A stretch of 64,000 nucleotides of DNA, taken from positions 1-64,000 of the forward strand of contig NZ_PYVZ01000019.1 of assembly GCF_003056405.1 (NCBI RefSeq). Direction: 5' to 3'. Shown here in pieces: positions 44,801 to 54,700 of the stretch; position 1 is the first letter of the stretch; each line of letters opens with the position of its first letter. The notes under the pieces are model-generated. The model was given only the letters and a program-made list of their open reading frames with translations. It searched no databases and was not told the origin of the DNA. Origin of the DNA: Devosia indica (lineage in GTDB: Bacteria; Pseudomonadota; Alphaproteobacteria; Rhizobiales; Devosiaceae). The position numbers and the translations under genes are program-made.

Positions 44801-45279
44801 AGCTGACCCAGCCGCTGCAGCGCGTCCCCATCCACCCGCACCTTGGTCCACTCGTCCTGCAAGACGCCCCCCTGGCTCTTGTAGAATGCAACCGAGGGCT
44901 CATTCCAGTCGAGCACCCACCACTCGAACCGCCCCAGCTCCTCTTTGACGCAGCGTTGCGCGAGGTGAACCAGCAAGGCCTTGCCGATCCCCTTCCCGCG
45001 CAGCTCCGGATCGACGTAAAGATCCTCAAGCCAGATGCCGTGCCGGCCCTGAAAGGTCGAATAGGTGTAGAACCAGAGCGCAAAGCCAACCGGCTTGCCC
45101 TCCCATTCGGCGATCTCGCAGAACACCTTGGGGGCAGCCCCGAACAGATCGCGCGCAAGATCGGCCTCGCTGGCCTGCACTTCGTGTTCGAGCTTCTCAT
45201 AGACGGCCAGCGCGCGGATGAAGGCGACGATCTGGCCTGCATCCGCCGGGACGGCGGGGCGAAGAGTGAGCTTGGTCAA
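44797..45279 (-). CDS. GNAT-family N-acetyltransferase (diamine-acetyltransferase-like)
   Basis: A 160-residue GNAT protein. LRPAVPADAGQIVAFIRALAVYEKL split over 6-30, the acetyl-CoA loop VDPELRGKGIGKALLVHLAQ near 95-114, and DWNEPSVAFYKSQGG near 130 match the SAT1/PaiA-like group (spermidine/diamine or amino acid acetyltransferases). The start appears to be a TTG at 45279 with AAGGA only one base away; this is a poor start, but no ATG precedes the domain. Overlaps folA by four bases. Confidence 0.85.
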   Translation of the reverse strand: MTKLTLRPAVPADAGQIVAFIRALAVYEKLEHEVQASEADLARDLFGAAPKVFCEIAEWEGKPVGFALWFYTYSTFQGRHGIWLEDLYVDPELRGKGIGKALLVHLAQRCVKEELGRFEWWVLDWNEPSVAFYKSQGGVLQDEWTKVRVDGDALQRLGQL

Positions 45280-45372
45280 ATCCTTGATAACACGCCCCGC
45301 GAGGCGGGGGCCTCCATTGATTGCAATTGCGGCGTCATCCGCTGACGCGGAGAGGGCCTGGCGATGTCGGCG

Positions 45373-46383
45373 CTATGGCGCCTCATAGCGTTCCAGGATG
45401 AGGATATTGAGCTCTTCACGCGGCCAGTAGTTTTCCTTGACCATTTCGAAGGTCGTGGGCCCGATCTTGGTCACGCCCTCACCGCAGAATGAGACGAGAT
45501 TGTCGGTACTGCCCTTGTCGATGACGAGCCGGAAATTTTCGATGCCGCCACCGGCCCAATTGCCGCCGGTCGTCAGGATGTAGGAAATCCAGCTTTCGGT
45601 GAACGGCGCCCCCCAGGGTTCGTTCGGATCAGGCAGTGTCTTGCGCACCGCCGTGACGAAATTCTCGTCGGTACAATATTTGCGCCGATATTCGGCTGCA
45701 GGATCATACCCATCCTCATAGGGTTCAGACAGAAACGACACCCCGGTCGTTCCGCCCACGCTGGGCGTATAGCGGTGCTCAACACTAACCGTTTCGCCTG
45801 CCGGGAAGGTCGCCTCCCAGGTATAGGTCGCACGATAGGTCCAGGCCGGCCAGTGGTGGGTTTCCCAACCTTCTCCCGCATCGTATTCATCTGGCATGGC
45901 CAGGCCCAGATGCAGGAGCTCGGCAAGCGCCGCTTCATCCAGACCATCGACCGCATCAATCGCCTCCTGGCTGATCGGCACCAGCGGAATATCGAGCTTT
46001 GCCAGCAGCTTGGTCCGGTCGACTCCGGCCGCATAGGCATATTCGTGCAGTTCTGCCTCGACCGGCTCGCCCTCGAACCTCGTCTCGAACCCGAACAGAT
46101 TGTCACTCGCCCCCATCGGATAGGCCACGGGCGAGAAATGATCCGGCACGATGTCGGGCATCGGAAAGGCCACCAGCAAATGGTGGTCCTGGTCGCTGTC
46201 ATTGCGGAACCGATAGACGACGCGGATCTCTTCGCGCGAGATGAACAGCTCCTCGCTTTCCATGGCGATTTCGCCATGCGCGACAAATTCCAGCCCACCC
46301 GTCGTCAGAACCACCGCCGTATCATTGCCAAATGCCGGCAGAGCCATCAGCACCAGAAACGCTGCGGAACATATCCTCATCAC
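45373..46383 (-). CDS. DUF4424-like exported protein
   Basis: A 336-residue protein with a signal peptide (MMRICSAAFLVLMALPAFGN). The mature part starts with TAVVLTTGGLEFVAHGEIAM and has EEIRVVYRFRNDSDQDHHLLVAFPMP split around 52-77, a beta-rich domain, then WISYILTTGGNWAGGGIENFRL near 280 and a final LNILILERY. This pattern matches DUF4424, periplasmic proteins of unknown role. It lies between MazG-like and GNAT genes inside the thyA-to-hflC strand block; whether it is co-transcribed is not clear, as 93 bases with a GC hairpin separate it from the GNAT gene. Confidence 0.8.
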   Translation of the reverse strand: MMRICSAAFLVLMALPAFGNDTAVVLTTGGLEFVAHGEIAMESEELFISREEIRVVYRFRNDSDQDHHLLVAFPMPDIVPDHFSPVAYPMGASDNLFGFETRFEGEPVEAELHEYAYAAGVDRTKLLAKLDIPLVPISQEAIDAVDGLDEAALAELLHLGLAMPDEYDAGEGWETHHWPAWTYRATYTWEATFPAGETVSVEHRYTPSVGGTTGVSFLSEPYEDGYDPAAEYRRKYCTDENFVTAVRKTLPDPNEPWGAPFTESWISYILTTGGNWAGGGIENFRLVIDKGSTDNLVSFCGEGVTKIGPTTFEMVKENYWPREELNILILERYEAP

Positions 46384-46438
46384 GGCCCCTTCTCCTCTAC
46401 GCCAGCATTCCTAGCATGCCGCGCCCGGCCGGACACGG

Positions 46439-46765
46439 TCAAATCTCGGGAGCATGGCCTAGATATTTGAACCACTTACGCTCCAGCGCCGCATCGAGGT
46501 CGATACCATTGTTGCGGGCAAACAGCAGCAGCATGGCAAGGACGTCCGCCGCCTCATCCTCCAGCGCCGTCCGCACGGCCGCCGCGTCGGCGCCCTTCAT
46601 CCGCCCGCGCCCGGTCCCGCGCAGATATTCCGCGACGAGCTCGCCCAGCTCTTCCTGCACCTTGAGCAGATACCAGTCATCGTCGCAGGCAATGTCATTG
46701 CGCAACGCATAGGTGTCGGACACTTCCGAGACCAGCGCGGTGAGGTCTTCCAGCGACCGGCTCAT
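46439..46765 (-). CDS. MazG-like nucleotide pyrophosphohydrolase
   Basis: A 108-residue all-alpha NTP-PPase. The metal-binding acidic motif is [20 protein letters not shown] split at 35-54 (ExxE) with [15 protein letters not shown] at 69-83 (ExxD). Such single-domain enzymes hydrolyse noncanonical or excess nucleoside triphosphates. Its ATG overlaps the thyA stop by four bases, so it is made together with thymidylate synthase; cleaning of dUTP or damaged nucleotides is a reasonable inference. A WFKYLGH end closes the protein. Confidence 0.85.
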   Translation of the reverse strand: MSRSLEDLTALVSEVSDTYALRNDIACDDDWYLLKVQEELGELVAEYLRGTGRGRMKGADAAAVRTALEDEAADVLAMLLLFARNNGIDLDAALERKWFKYLGHAPEI

Positions 46766-47556
46766 ACCGCGATCGGTGCGGCAATGCGCGGATGCGGATC
46801 ATAGCCTTCAAAGGCAAAGTCTTCGAAGACAAAGTCTTCCAGCCGTTTGCGTTCGGGGTTCATCACCAGTTTCGGCAAGGGCCGCGGTTCGCGCGAAAGC
46901 TGCAAGCGCGCCTGCTCGAAGTGATTGCTGTACAGATGCGCATCCCCCAGCGTGTGCACGAAATCGCCCGCATCAAGGTCGCACACCTGCGCCACCATGT
47001 GGGTCAGCAAGGCATAGGACGCGATGTTGAACGGCACGCCCAGAAAGCTGTCGGCCGAGCGCTGATAGAGCTGGCAGCTCAGCCTGCCATTGGCGACGTA
47101 GAACTGAAACAGCGCGTGACATGGCGGCAGCGCCATATTGTCGACCTCGGCGGGGTTCCAGGCCGAAACGATGTGCCGGCGGCTATCGGGCTTGCTGCGG
47201 ATCTGGTCCACCACGGCCTGCAACTGGTCGATCTTGCGTCCATCCGGTGCCGGCCAGCTCCGCCATTGCGAGCCATAGACAGGACCCAGATCGCCATTTT
47301 CGTCGGCCCACTCGTCCCAGATGCTGACGCCGCGCTCCTGCAGCCAGCGCACATTGGTTTCACCACGAATGAACCAGAGCAGTTCATAAATGATCGATTT
47401 GAGATGCAGCTTCTTGGTCGTGACCAGCGGAAAACCCTTCGAAAGGTCAAACCGCATCTGATAGCCGAACAGGCTGCGTGTACCGGTGCCGGTCCGGTCC
47501 GATTTGTCGGTGCCGTTTTCGAGAATGTCGGAAAGAAGCTGAAGATAGGACTGCAT
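46762..47556 (-). CDS. thyA: Thymidylate synthase
   Basis: A 264-residue folate-dependent thymidylate synthase making dTMP from d[23 protein letters not shown] near 20-39, the [11 protein letters not shown] loop near 57, the nucleophile cysteine in [12 protein letters not shown] near 146, and [20 protein letters not shown] near 166-185 are all intact. Length is that of the E. coli enzyme. First gene of the minus-strand block that continues with the MazG-like gene and includes folA, coupling dTMP synthesis with tetrahydrofolate recycling. About 120 bases separate it from the divergent YdeI-like gene. Confidence 0.98.
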   Translation of the reverse strand: MQSYLQLLSDILENGTDKSDRTGTGTRSLFGYQMRFDLSKGFPLVTTKKLHLKSIIYELLWFIRGETNVRWLQERGVSIWDEWADENGDLGPVYGSQWRSWPAPDGRKIDQLQAVVDQIRSKPDSRRHIVSAWNPAEVDNMALPPCHALFQFYVANGRLSCQLYQRSADSFLGVPFNIASYALLTHMVAQVCDLDAGDFVHTLGDAHLYSNHFEQARLQLSREPRPLPKLVMNPERKRLEDFVFEDFAFEGYDPHPRIAAPIAV

Positions 47557-47674
47557 AGCTGAATTCTAAGGCGATTCGCCTTCATCGGCCCGTCGGGATT
47601 TACGCGTTTTCAACTGACACGCCCTGCGCAACGGTGCTGTTACATCAAAGCCGCAGGAGGCACGAGGTGACATT

Positions 47675-47956
47675 ATGGGCCGACCCAAGACCGATCTCGA
47701 CCACAATATTCTCGGCTCGCCAATTCCCGGCAAGCTGATCCGCCCGATCCAACCCATGCCCGATTTCGTGCGTATGGCCCTGATCGAACGCGGCCTCATG
47801 GCGCTTTATGAGGCCCGCCCGGCCTATCAGCGCAATGATTATCTGATGTGGATCAACAACGCCAAGCGCGAGGAAACCCGCCGCAAGCGCCTGGGCCAGA
47901 TGCTCGAAGAACTGAAGACAGGCGGCATCTATATGAAGATGAAGTGGAACGGCTAG
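47675..47956 (+). CDS. YdeI/OmpD-associated-like small protein
   Basis: A 93-residue cytosolic protein. The second half AYQRNDYLMWINNAKREETR (about 50-69) followed by RKRLGQMLEELKTGG is the signature of the OmdA/YdeI C-terminal domain (bacteriocin-protection family). The first half, MGRPKTDLDHNILGSPIPGK, is specific and lacks the usual N-terminal domain, so this is a short form. AGG stands eight bases before the ATG. Its stop is next to the convergent YkgJ-type gene. Confidence 0.75.
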   Translation: MGRPKTDLDHNILGSPIPGKLIRPIQPMPDFVRMALIERGLMALYEARPAYQRNDYLMWINNAKREETRRKRLGQMLEELKTGGIYMKMKWNG

Positions 47957-47957
47957 G

Positions 47958-48509
47958 TCAGCCCAGCGCGCTGCGTAGCACCGTCTCGTCGGACTCCCAG
48001 ACATGGGTCTTGTCGATATGCGCCAGGGACCAGGCAAAAATAGTCTGCATCTCCCGCAGATCGCGCTTTGCGACGGCCTCTTCGAGCAGTTCGTTCATGC
48101 GCATCTTGGCCGGCAGGTGCCCTGGCGGCCCCAGCCGCTCGAACTCGACGCCAAACCCTTCTTCCACCCAGCCACCGACCATCCCGGCAAATTCTTCGGA
48201 CACGAGGAAAGCACCCAGTTCCAGAATGAGCAGCGTGACCGTGTCATTGTCGAACCTCTCCGACCGGATCACCACGCCGCTCTGCTTGGGGTGCCACTCC
48301 GGGCCTAGCTCTTCGAGAAAGAACCAGCCACAGAAGAACCCCCGGCAGACATCGGGCCGCTGGTCATAGACGGTACACCCCTGCCCCTCGGCACAATGCA
48401 AGCACATCGTATTGGCCGGCTTCTGCAAGGTTTCGCTGTGAATCGGAGGGAAGGAACAGCAGGCCGTGCAGCCATTGCAATCCCTGCCGCTCAACGGCTC
48501 CATCGACAT
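47958..48509 (-). CDS. YkgJ-type cysteine-cluster protein
   Basis: A 183-residue protein. Cysteines are arranged as CNGCTACC near 11-18, MCLHCAEGQGCTVYDQRPDVC split 35-55, and CRGFFC near 55-60, the CxxCxxCC...C pattern of the YkgJ / UPF0153 family, which probably binds zinc or an iron-sulfur cluster. The rest is helical without known motifs. The ATG at 48509 has GGGAG nine bases before it; a second ATG two codons on is possible. Function of the family unknown. Confidence 0.82.
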   Translation of the reverse strand: MSMEPLSGRDCNGCTACCSFPPIHSETLQKPANTMCLHCAEGQGCTVYDQRPDVCRGFFCGWFFLEELGPEWHPKQSGVVIRSERFDNDTVTLLILELGAFLVSEEFAGMVGGWVEEGFGVEFERLGPPGHLPAKMRMNELLEEAVAKRDLREMQTIFAWSLAHIDKTHVWESDETVLRSALG

Positions 48510-48651
48510 CGGTTGAAACTCCCTTGCCGGACCAGCATGACCGCGCACCACACGGTTTGTCCAGCGCCGTAAAGCGAACCAAAATGAAAGCAGATGAAAG
48601 ACTTGATCTTTCGCTTTCCCGCTCTACTCTGCCCCGCAAGAGGAGACCGGC

Positions 48652-49914
48652 ATGCGACAGCTTCTGGTGATTTTTCTGCTTGCGGTGACAGGAGGCATGA
48701 CCTTGGCCCAGGACAATCGGATCGACCAGCGGCTGCCAGATGCGCCCGAACTGGCACAACCCGGACCGCATACCGTCGGGGTCAGAACGGTCGACCTGCT
48801 CTACGCCGACCGGCCCGATGTGCTTACCGGTCCCCAGGCCCGATATGATCGTCCCCTTCGCCTCGAGATCTGGTATCCCGCCGAACCGGAGACAGCCAAC
48901 ACCGGCGGCCCCTATCCCAATGTACAGATGGCCAACAGCACCGCGACGGTCACGCTGCATGGTCAGGCCGTGCGCGATGCCGCGCCCGATCAGGCTGGAG
49001 GCCCATTTCCACTGGTCATCATCTCACATGGCTATCCAGGCAATCGCTACTTGCTCAGCCCGTTTGGCGAGCACCTCGCAAGCCAGGGCTACGTTGTCGC
49101 CAGCATCGACCATTTCGAAAGTACCTATGAGAACAAGCTGGGCTTTGCCAGCACTTTGGCGAACCGCTCGCCCGACCAGCTCTTCGTCCTCGACCGGATC
49201 GCGGCGATGTCGGGAGAAGGAGATGGCTTTCTGTCCGGACTGGTAGACGCCGAAAACAGCGCGATCATCGGCTATTCCATGGGCGGCTACGGCGCTGTCA
49301 CGAGCGCCGGTGCGGGACTGTCCCAAGCCGCCATGGACTCGGGCATGGCGCCTCCCACCGCGCTCGATGCCCTCGCGGCCAATTCGGACGCCTATCGGAC
49401 CGCGCGCGATCCACGCCTGAAGGCGGCCGTCACCATCGCGCCCTGGGGCGCGCAACTTGGCCTTTGGGACGAGGCCGGACTGGCCGGCATCGAAATGCCC
49501 CTCTTCGTGATCGGCGGCACCCAAGACGAAATTTCCGACTATGCCGGTGGCATTCGCCGCATCTTCGAGGGTGCCGTCAACGCCGAGCGCTACATGCTCA
49601 GCTTCCAGGGCGCTGGACACAACGCGGCGGCCCCCATGCCGCCGCCGGCCGAAGCCCTGCAACAGGGCGGCCCGGGCAGTCCCTATGAGCACTACGCCGA
49701 TTTCGTCTGGTCCAATGTGCGGATGAACAATATCACGCAGCACTTCCTGACGGCTTTTCTCGGCCTGACCCTCAAGGCAGACGACAGCATGGCAGGCTAT
49801 CTCGACCTGGCCTCATCGCCCTGGACCGAGCCGGCCGGAGACCGGACCTGGCCCGGCTTTGCTCCGCGCACCACCAGGGGCCTGGTCGTCGAGCACCTGC
49901 CGCCCGGACGCTGA
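48652..49914 (+). CDS. Secreted alpha/beta hydrolase (dienelactone-hydrolase/PAF-acetylhydrolase-like)
   Basis: A 420-residue exported hydrolase. Signal peptide MRQLLVIFLLAVTGGMTLAQ; then RLEIWYPAEPE near 80, the oxyanion segment FPLVIISHGYPGNRYLLSPF (about 118-137), nucleophile elbow IGYSMGGYGA with serine near 206, acid in IGGTQDEISDYAG near 288 and histidine in FQGAGHNAA near 322. The layout matches predicted dienelactone hydrolases and platelet-activating-factor acetylhydrolase-like enzymes, acting in the periplasm on unknown esters. GAGGAG is ahead of the ATG at 48652. Confidence 0.85.
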   Translation: MRQLLVIFLLAVTGGMTLAQDNRIDQRLPDAPELAQPGPHTVGVRTVDLLYADRPDVLTGPQARYDRPLRLEIWYPAEPETANTGGPYPNVQMANSTATVTLHGQAVRDAAPDQAGGPFPLVIISHGYPGNRYLLSPFGEHLASQGYVVASIDHFESTYENKLGFASTLANRSPDQLFVLDRIAAMSGEGDGFLSGLVDAENSAIIGYSMGGYGAVTSAGAGLSQAAMDSGMAPPTALDALAANSDAYRTARDPRLKAAVTIAPWGAQLGLWDEAGLAGIEMPLFVIGGTQDEISDYAGGIRRIFEGAVNAERYMLSFQGAGHNAAAPMPPPAEALQQGGPGSPYEHYADFVWSNVRMNNITQHFLTAFLGLTLKADDSMAGYLDLASSPWTEPAGDRTWPGFAPRTTRGLVVEHLPPGR

Positions 49915-49917
49915 GCC

Positions 49918-50469
49918 TCAGCACCAGCCCCGTCGATAGCCCTGCCATTCATGAGCCAGCCCCTCGGCCACCAATTGCCCACCGAGAGACTGACCATCGC
50001 GCATGGCGACCCGCAGCTTGCGGCCATACTGGTCCTCATCGCGTCCGTCCCGCACCAGAGCAAATGGCCCGGCATTGAGCATTTCCCTCAGGCGTTCAGT
50101 CGCGCGCCGGCCAAGGACGGCCTCCTGCGAACACTGTGGCGAGCTGACTTCGGGTGTGTTGATGTCGGCAATGCGGATCTTGGTGCCATCAAGCCAAAAC
50201 GTATCTCCGTCCACGACGCAGGTAACACGTACCGAACCCGAACAGAGGCCGAATTGCCCCGAATAGAGCTGGCCCGCCGCTGGCACAGCACGCTCTTGCG
50301 TGCCAAGCAACCAGTCGCTCAGACCGCTCCCATCGAGCATGGTGGTCACACCGCCCCCCACACCCAGGGCAACAAGCATCAGTGGCAGCAGCGGCAATGT
50401 GTCCAACACACCACTGCGCCGCCTGCCCCCGCTGCTGCGTCGGCCAAAGCCTTGTTTCGACGTGTTCAT
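49918..50469 (-). CDS. Thermonuclease (SNase-like) family protein
   Basis: A 183-residue protein with a basic N-terminus, one membrane helix (LDTLPLLPLMLVALGVGGG, about 23-41) and a staphylococcal-nuclease domain. Catalytic residues are visible in CVVDGDTFWLDG (Asp), KIRIADINTPE (Arg, Asp, Glu) near 96-106, and the second arginine in DQYGRKLRVAM near 148. It should be a calcium-type nuclease anchored outside the cytoplasmic membrane. I start at the ATG at 50469 (MNTSKQGFG), after GAGGG. Convergent with the hydrolase gene, three bases apart. Confidence 0.88.
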   Translation of the reverse strand: MNTSKQGFGRRSSGGRRRSGVLDTLPLLPLMLVALGVGGGVTTMLDGSGLSDWLLGTQERAVPAAGQLYSGQFGLCSGSVRVTCVVDGDTFWLDGTKIRIADINTPEVSSPQCSQEAVLGRRATERLREMLNAGPFALVRDGRDEDQYGRKLRVAMRDGQSLGGQLVAEGLAHEWQGYRRGWC

Positions 50470-50538
50470 GCCAGCCCTCTTGAGGACCGCGAGCATGATC
50501 ACGAGATGTTAATCAGTGCTGAACCGAGCCATCCGGAT

Positions 50539-50567
50539 TTGCATCCGCTTGGCGCCTCACCTATATA
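50539..50567 (+). promoter_or_regulatory. Sigma-70 promoter of the tmRNA gene
   Basis: TTGCAT (50539-50544), a 17-base spacer, TATATA (50562-50567), with a likely transcription start near 50575. Confidence 0.75.
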
Positions 50568-50574
50568 GGGTGTG

Positions 50575-50900
50575 CCCGCAAGGGCTATGGCGATAAACTG
50601 TCATTGTAATAAACCCATCGGACCCGGGGGCAGTACCCGGCGTCTCCACCATCTCCCCTCCTTTCGGGGAGGAGCCAATGGGGACGAAACAGGATCGACG
50701 AGGGCGTAAAGAGTGTGCTTTCGCTCGGCATTGTACCGCCGTTATCGGGCTAAAACTTATAGTTGCCAATGACAACCATAAGGCTCCGGTCGCTCTCGCC
50801 GCGTAAGCGGTGCTAGCACTGGGAATTTAAGTCCTCCGCCCCTAGCCGGGCGTCAGGCGGGGTTCGCAGGCACCTGGCAACAGAAGCCTGCACTCATTTC
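50575..50900 (+). ncRNA. ssrA: tmRNA, circularly permuted two-piece form
   Basis: Ribosome-rescue RNA of the alphaproteobacterial permuted type. The acceptor piece comes first and ends GTACCCGGCGTCTCCACCA (CCA at 50649-50651). A short processed loop with the hairpin CTCCCC/GGGGAG follows, then the coding piece begins GGGGACG at 50680, which pairs with CGTCTCC as the acceptor stem. The tag frame runs 50765-50806 and encodes ANDNHKAPVALAA before TAA. Mature 5' and 3' ends are approximate. The downstream sspB gene encodes the adaptor that brings tagged proteins to ClpXP. Confidence 0.95.
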
Positions 50901-51007
50901 CATTTGCTTGCAGTTCCTGCCGCCTTTGTTCTTGAATTTCATGGGAACGTAGGGCTGATATGGGCCGTTCGGGAATCGATCCGAACTTACGAGGAGATTA
51001 GGGCACT

Positions 51008-51496
51008 ATGGCCGAAGACCACATGCGATACGACATTCTCGCCCAGGAAGCCCTGCGCGGCGTCGTGCGCAAGGTTCTGGCCGAAGTGTCGCGGACCGGC
51101 CTGCCCGGCGAGCATCATTTCTTCATTTCCTTTGCCACGCGCGCGCCCGGCACCCGCATCAGCGAGGAATTGCTCAAGCAGTACGACAAAGAAATGACCA
51201 TCGTGCTGCAGAACCAGTATTGGGACCTCAAGGTCACCGAAAGTGCATTCGAGGTCGGCCTGAGCTTCAATGGCCAACCCGAAATGCTGCACATTCCCTT
51301 TGCGGCCATCAAAAGCTTCTTTGATCCCTCGGTCCAGTTCGCCCTGCAATTCGACCCGGCCACCGCTCCCGATGAGCGCGAGGCTGATGAAGCCAACGCC
51401 GACGCAGCAACCGAAGCGGCATCGGGCGAGACTGCATCCGAAGAAAGCAGCGGCGAAAAAGTGGTCAGCCTCGACGCCTTCCGCAAAAAGCCCTGA
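51008..51496 (+). CDS. sspB: ClpXP adaptor SspB, alphaproteobacterial type
   Basis: A 162-residue adaptor that holds ssrA-tagged proteins and tethers them to ClpX. YDILAQEALRGVVRKVL (about 8-24), EHHFFISFATRAPG near 39, IVLQNQYWDLKV near 67 and FNGQPEMLHIPFAAIKSFFD near 88-107 belong to SspB-alpha. An acidic, alanine-rich flexible linker follows, ending in the short basic tail DAFRKKP that in this family docks on ClpX. It starts about 110 bases after tmRNA and is followed 14 bases later by a ribbon-helix-helix gene. Confidence 0.95.
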   Translation: MAEDHMRYDILAQEALRGVVRKVLAEVSRTGLPGEHHFFISFATRAPGTRISEELLKQYDKEMTIVLQNQYWDLKVTESAFEVGLSFNGQPEMLHIPFAAIKSFFDPSVQFALQFDPATAPDEREADEANADAATEAASGETASEESSGEKVVSLDAFRKKP

Positions 51497-51510
51497 CAAC
51501 CGGACAAGGC

Positions 51511-51732
51511 ATGGAAAAGCGCTCCTTCTCCATTGCCGGCCATCGCACCTCCATTGCGCTCGAGCCCGAATTCTGGCGCGGTCTCGAAGACATGGCGTCA
51601 GCCCGCCAGTTGAGCCTTGCCGGCCTTGTGCGCGACATCGACGAAAACCGGCAAACCACGAACCTGTCTTCGGCCGTGCGGCTTGCGGTTCTGGCCTGGT
51701 ATCGGGACCGGCCCGCTACTGCCCCGGAATAA
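51511..51732 (+). CDS. Ribbon-helix-helix domain protein (RHH_4 type)
   Basis: A 73-residue protein: KRSFSIAGHRTSIALEPEFW (3-22) is the strand and first helix, RQLSLAGLVRDIDENRQ (32-48) the second, and NLSSAVRLAVLAWYRDR closes it. This matches the ribbon-helix-helix family commonly placed after sspB in Rhizobiales; members may bind DNA as dimers, role unknown. It starts 14 bases after the sspB stop. Its 3' end overlaps the end of the convergent AsmA-type gene by 17 bases. Confidence 0.88.
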   Translation: MEKRSFSIAGHRTSIALEPEFWRGLEDMASARQLSLAGLVRDIDENRQTTNLSSAVRLAVLAWYRDRPATAPE

Positions 51733-54700
51733 GCTGGATGGGCTGGTTGACGCCATCGCCGATGGGCTGGTTCACCCCGGGCTGAAAACCGAGATTGAGC
51801 GGCCCGTTGATCGGCTCTTCTTCCCCGGCCTCCGGTACGATCTCCTCAGACCCTTGTTCTTGCAGCAACTGCTCTTCCTCAAGCCGTTGCGCTTCTTCCT
51901 CGGCGGCCTGCCGCGCGGCCTCCTCGGCAGCGCGCCGACGCTGTTCCTCGATCAGCCTGTTGCGCTCCTGGGCCGCCGCGCGTTGCCGGGCTTCATCTTC
52001 AAGCCGCAAGGTCTCGAGCCGCTCGACCTCCAATTCATTGGCCCGCACCTGGATGGCCGCGACCATCTCGCTGAGATCGACGCGCACCACCGGCGCAAGC
52101 AGCGTCCCGGTCACCTGCGCGATGATCCGGGCCGTGTCGGGCTCCACCAGTCCATCAGGATCGACATAGTCACGCGGGGTCAGCACATAGTTGCCATCCA
52201 GCCCCAGCGTATCGAGTACCAGGTTCAGGCTGCCCGCAAGCCGTCCGCCCGCCCCTTCGATGATGAGGTTGGCCACACGCACCGTGCCGCCGGCAATGGT
52301 GAATGCGCCCCGCGCGTCATCGGCCGTAAAATCCCCTTGTGAAAGGGCGATGCCGATCAGGGTCTCAAGCGTATCGGCTTCCATGTCCAGCACATTTTCC
52401 AGGCCCGCAATGGCCGGAAAGACCGACGGTGCCAGCCCCTGTGCGACGAAATCGGAGAACGCGAAATTGCCTTCCCCGGTCAGGCTGCGCACAGTCTCGC
52501 CCAGGCTCTCACCCGTCCCTTCAAATTGCAGCCCGGCAAACAGATTGCCCGACAGGCCCCACCCGATTGCTTCAGGGACAATGCCGTCCAGCGCCGCGCC
52601 ATCCAGTGTAACCTGTCCGGACACCGTACGCGCCGAGAGCGACCCGGCGCAGCATTGCTCGATGGACAGCCTTAGCGTACCACCGCCGATCGCGCCGACC
52701 AGCCGGCTGATCGACACGGATTCCGGGCTCCATACAAAATTGAAGCTGGTTTCCCCCAGCATGTCCAATCCGCCATGGGTCAGCGATCCGGTGGAAACCG
52801 CGATCTCGCCGCGCGCCGGGCGTGGCGCGGCATTGGCCGCCAGCGGACCTTCGGGCCAGATTGCCGCCCTATTGCCGATCAGCGCATCGCGCCCGAACAG
52901 GGCTGCGGCAAGCCCGCCAAGCTCCAGGGAATCGGTGTTTATCTGCCCGCTATAGCTCGGCAACTGCCCCAGACGCTGCATCTCCAGATAACCGCCAAAC
53001 CCGGCATCCCCGCTCGCCCCCGCAATATTATCCAGCGTCAGCCGCCGAACGCCTTCAAAGGATAATGCTGCGCTGGCCTCGACCTCAGGCAGGCTGGCGC
53101 CCCGTGCGCCAACAAGACTGGCCAAGCCGCTTGCATCATCGAGCAGCACGTCGAGCGTACCATCGCCGCTGATTTCGCCATTCTGCACCACCCGCAAAGC
53201 GCCGAAATAGCTCACTGTCTGACCGCCCTGGCTCAACGCCATGCGCCCGTCAAATCCGTCTGGCCCGCTACCCTCGAAGAACAGGCTCGCGACCAGCACA
53301 TCGTCTCCGGCAAACAGCGGAATGTCGGCCAGCCCGAGACGGGCAAGCGTTGCCTCGCCATTCTCGGCCTCCAACGAGGCCACCAGTCGCAGCTCGCCCG
53401 TGGACAGACCCGAAAGGCCGTCGCTCATCTCGGCACGCAGGTCGATAGCCGCCGCCGCCAGATCGCCGCTCAGAGTCAACACCTGGCCCGCGCCCTCGAC
53501 GCCCTGCTCCGCCTCGGCAATCAGAAACTGCAGATCCGCCGGCCATGTACCGGCGAGGCCCTCCTGCCAGCCAAACGGCACACCGGCCATTTCATAAAGC
53601 GCCATCAGTCCCGGCGCATCGCCGGCTGTCACCCCCACTTGCCCCGAACCGGTCACGTGGGGTTCGCCCAGACTTCCCGAAACGCGCAGCGCCGCGCTCA
53701 GCATCAGCCCACCCCAATCCGATGCCGAAAGGCGCGAGAACCGGACCGCCTCGGGCGACCATTGCGCTTCAGCTACAAGATCGGTGGCCATCAGCCCCAT
53801 CACGTCAGCCTGCTCGGCCGTGATGGAAAAGCTGCCAGCTGGGAAGCTGATTGTGAAATTCGCGTCATTGACCGCATCGGGAAACAGCGCCAGCAAGGCT
53901 GCAGTTTCGCGATCATCCAGGCTCGCCAGTTTCAGCACCGTATCGAGCCTTGGCTCTGCGCCAAATCCAATGCGAAGCTCCAACTCATGGCTTTTGCCAT
54001 CCACATTCAGCCGCCCGTGGCTCAGCCCGAAGGCATCGCCCGCCAGCATCAGCCGCCCCTCAAGGCTGCCTGGCGTGTTGAACAGCGGGCTATCCTCGCT
54101 TGGCCGCTTCCACAATTGCGACAGCGCCTCCAGCCGGGCAGCCACAATGCTCACATCGCCCTGCAGGCCAACCACGCCATTGTCATTGGAGACCACGCCG
54201 GAAAACCGCATCTCGGTTTCCCCCGGCAAGCGGCCGACCGCCTGTTCGATGGTCCAGTCGGTACCATCGCTGATGGCGTCGACGCGCAATTCGCGCAGGG
54301 CAAAGCCGCGCAGGCCCACTTCCGCCAGATCCACCCCCAGCCGCCCCGGCATGGGTGGAATGGGCGGTGCGGGCAGTTCGGTCAACATGCGCACAAATTC
54401 ATAGGGCAGTTCGCTGGCCACCTCGGTGGCGTCCCGCGGCGGCAATGAGAACACCCCGCCCGACACCACGGCGTCGAAACTGCGTCTCAGGCCCAACTGC
54501 ACGCTCGCAGCGCCGGTCAGGCGCATACCGGCCCGATTTTCATCGGGTTGCAATGTATAGCCCGAGAGCACCACGCGATCCGTCGATACGGTAATCGCGC
54601 TTTCCAGCACCAGATCGCCGCGAATCTCATCGGCGCGCTCTGCTTCTGGTGGGGCCTGCCGATAGGCCAGGCTCCCCTCAAAGCGTGGTGCCGCACTGGC

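Noticed and set aside
42194-44806. 870-codon plus-strand frame opposite hflC, hflK and folA
   Set aside because: Antisense shadow; the three minus-strand genes explain the region fully.
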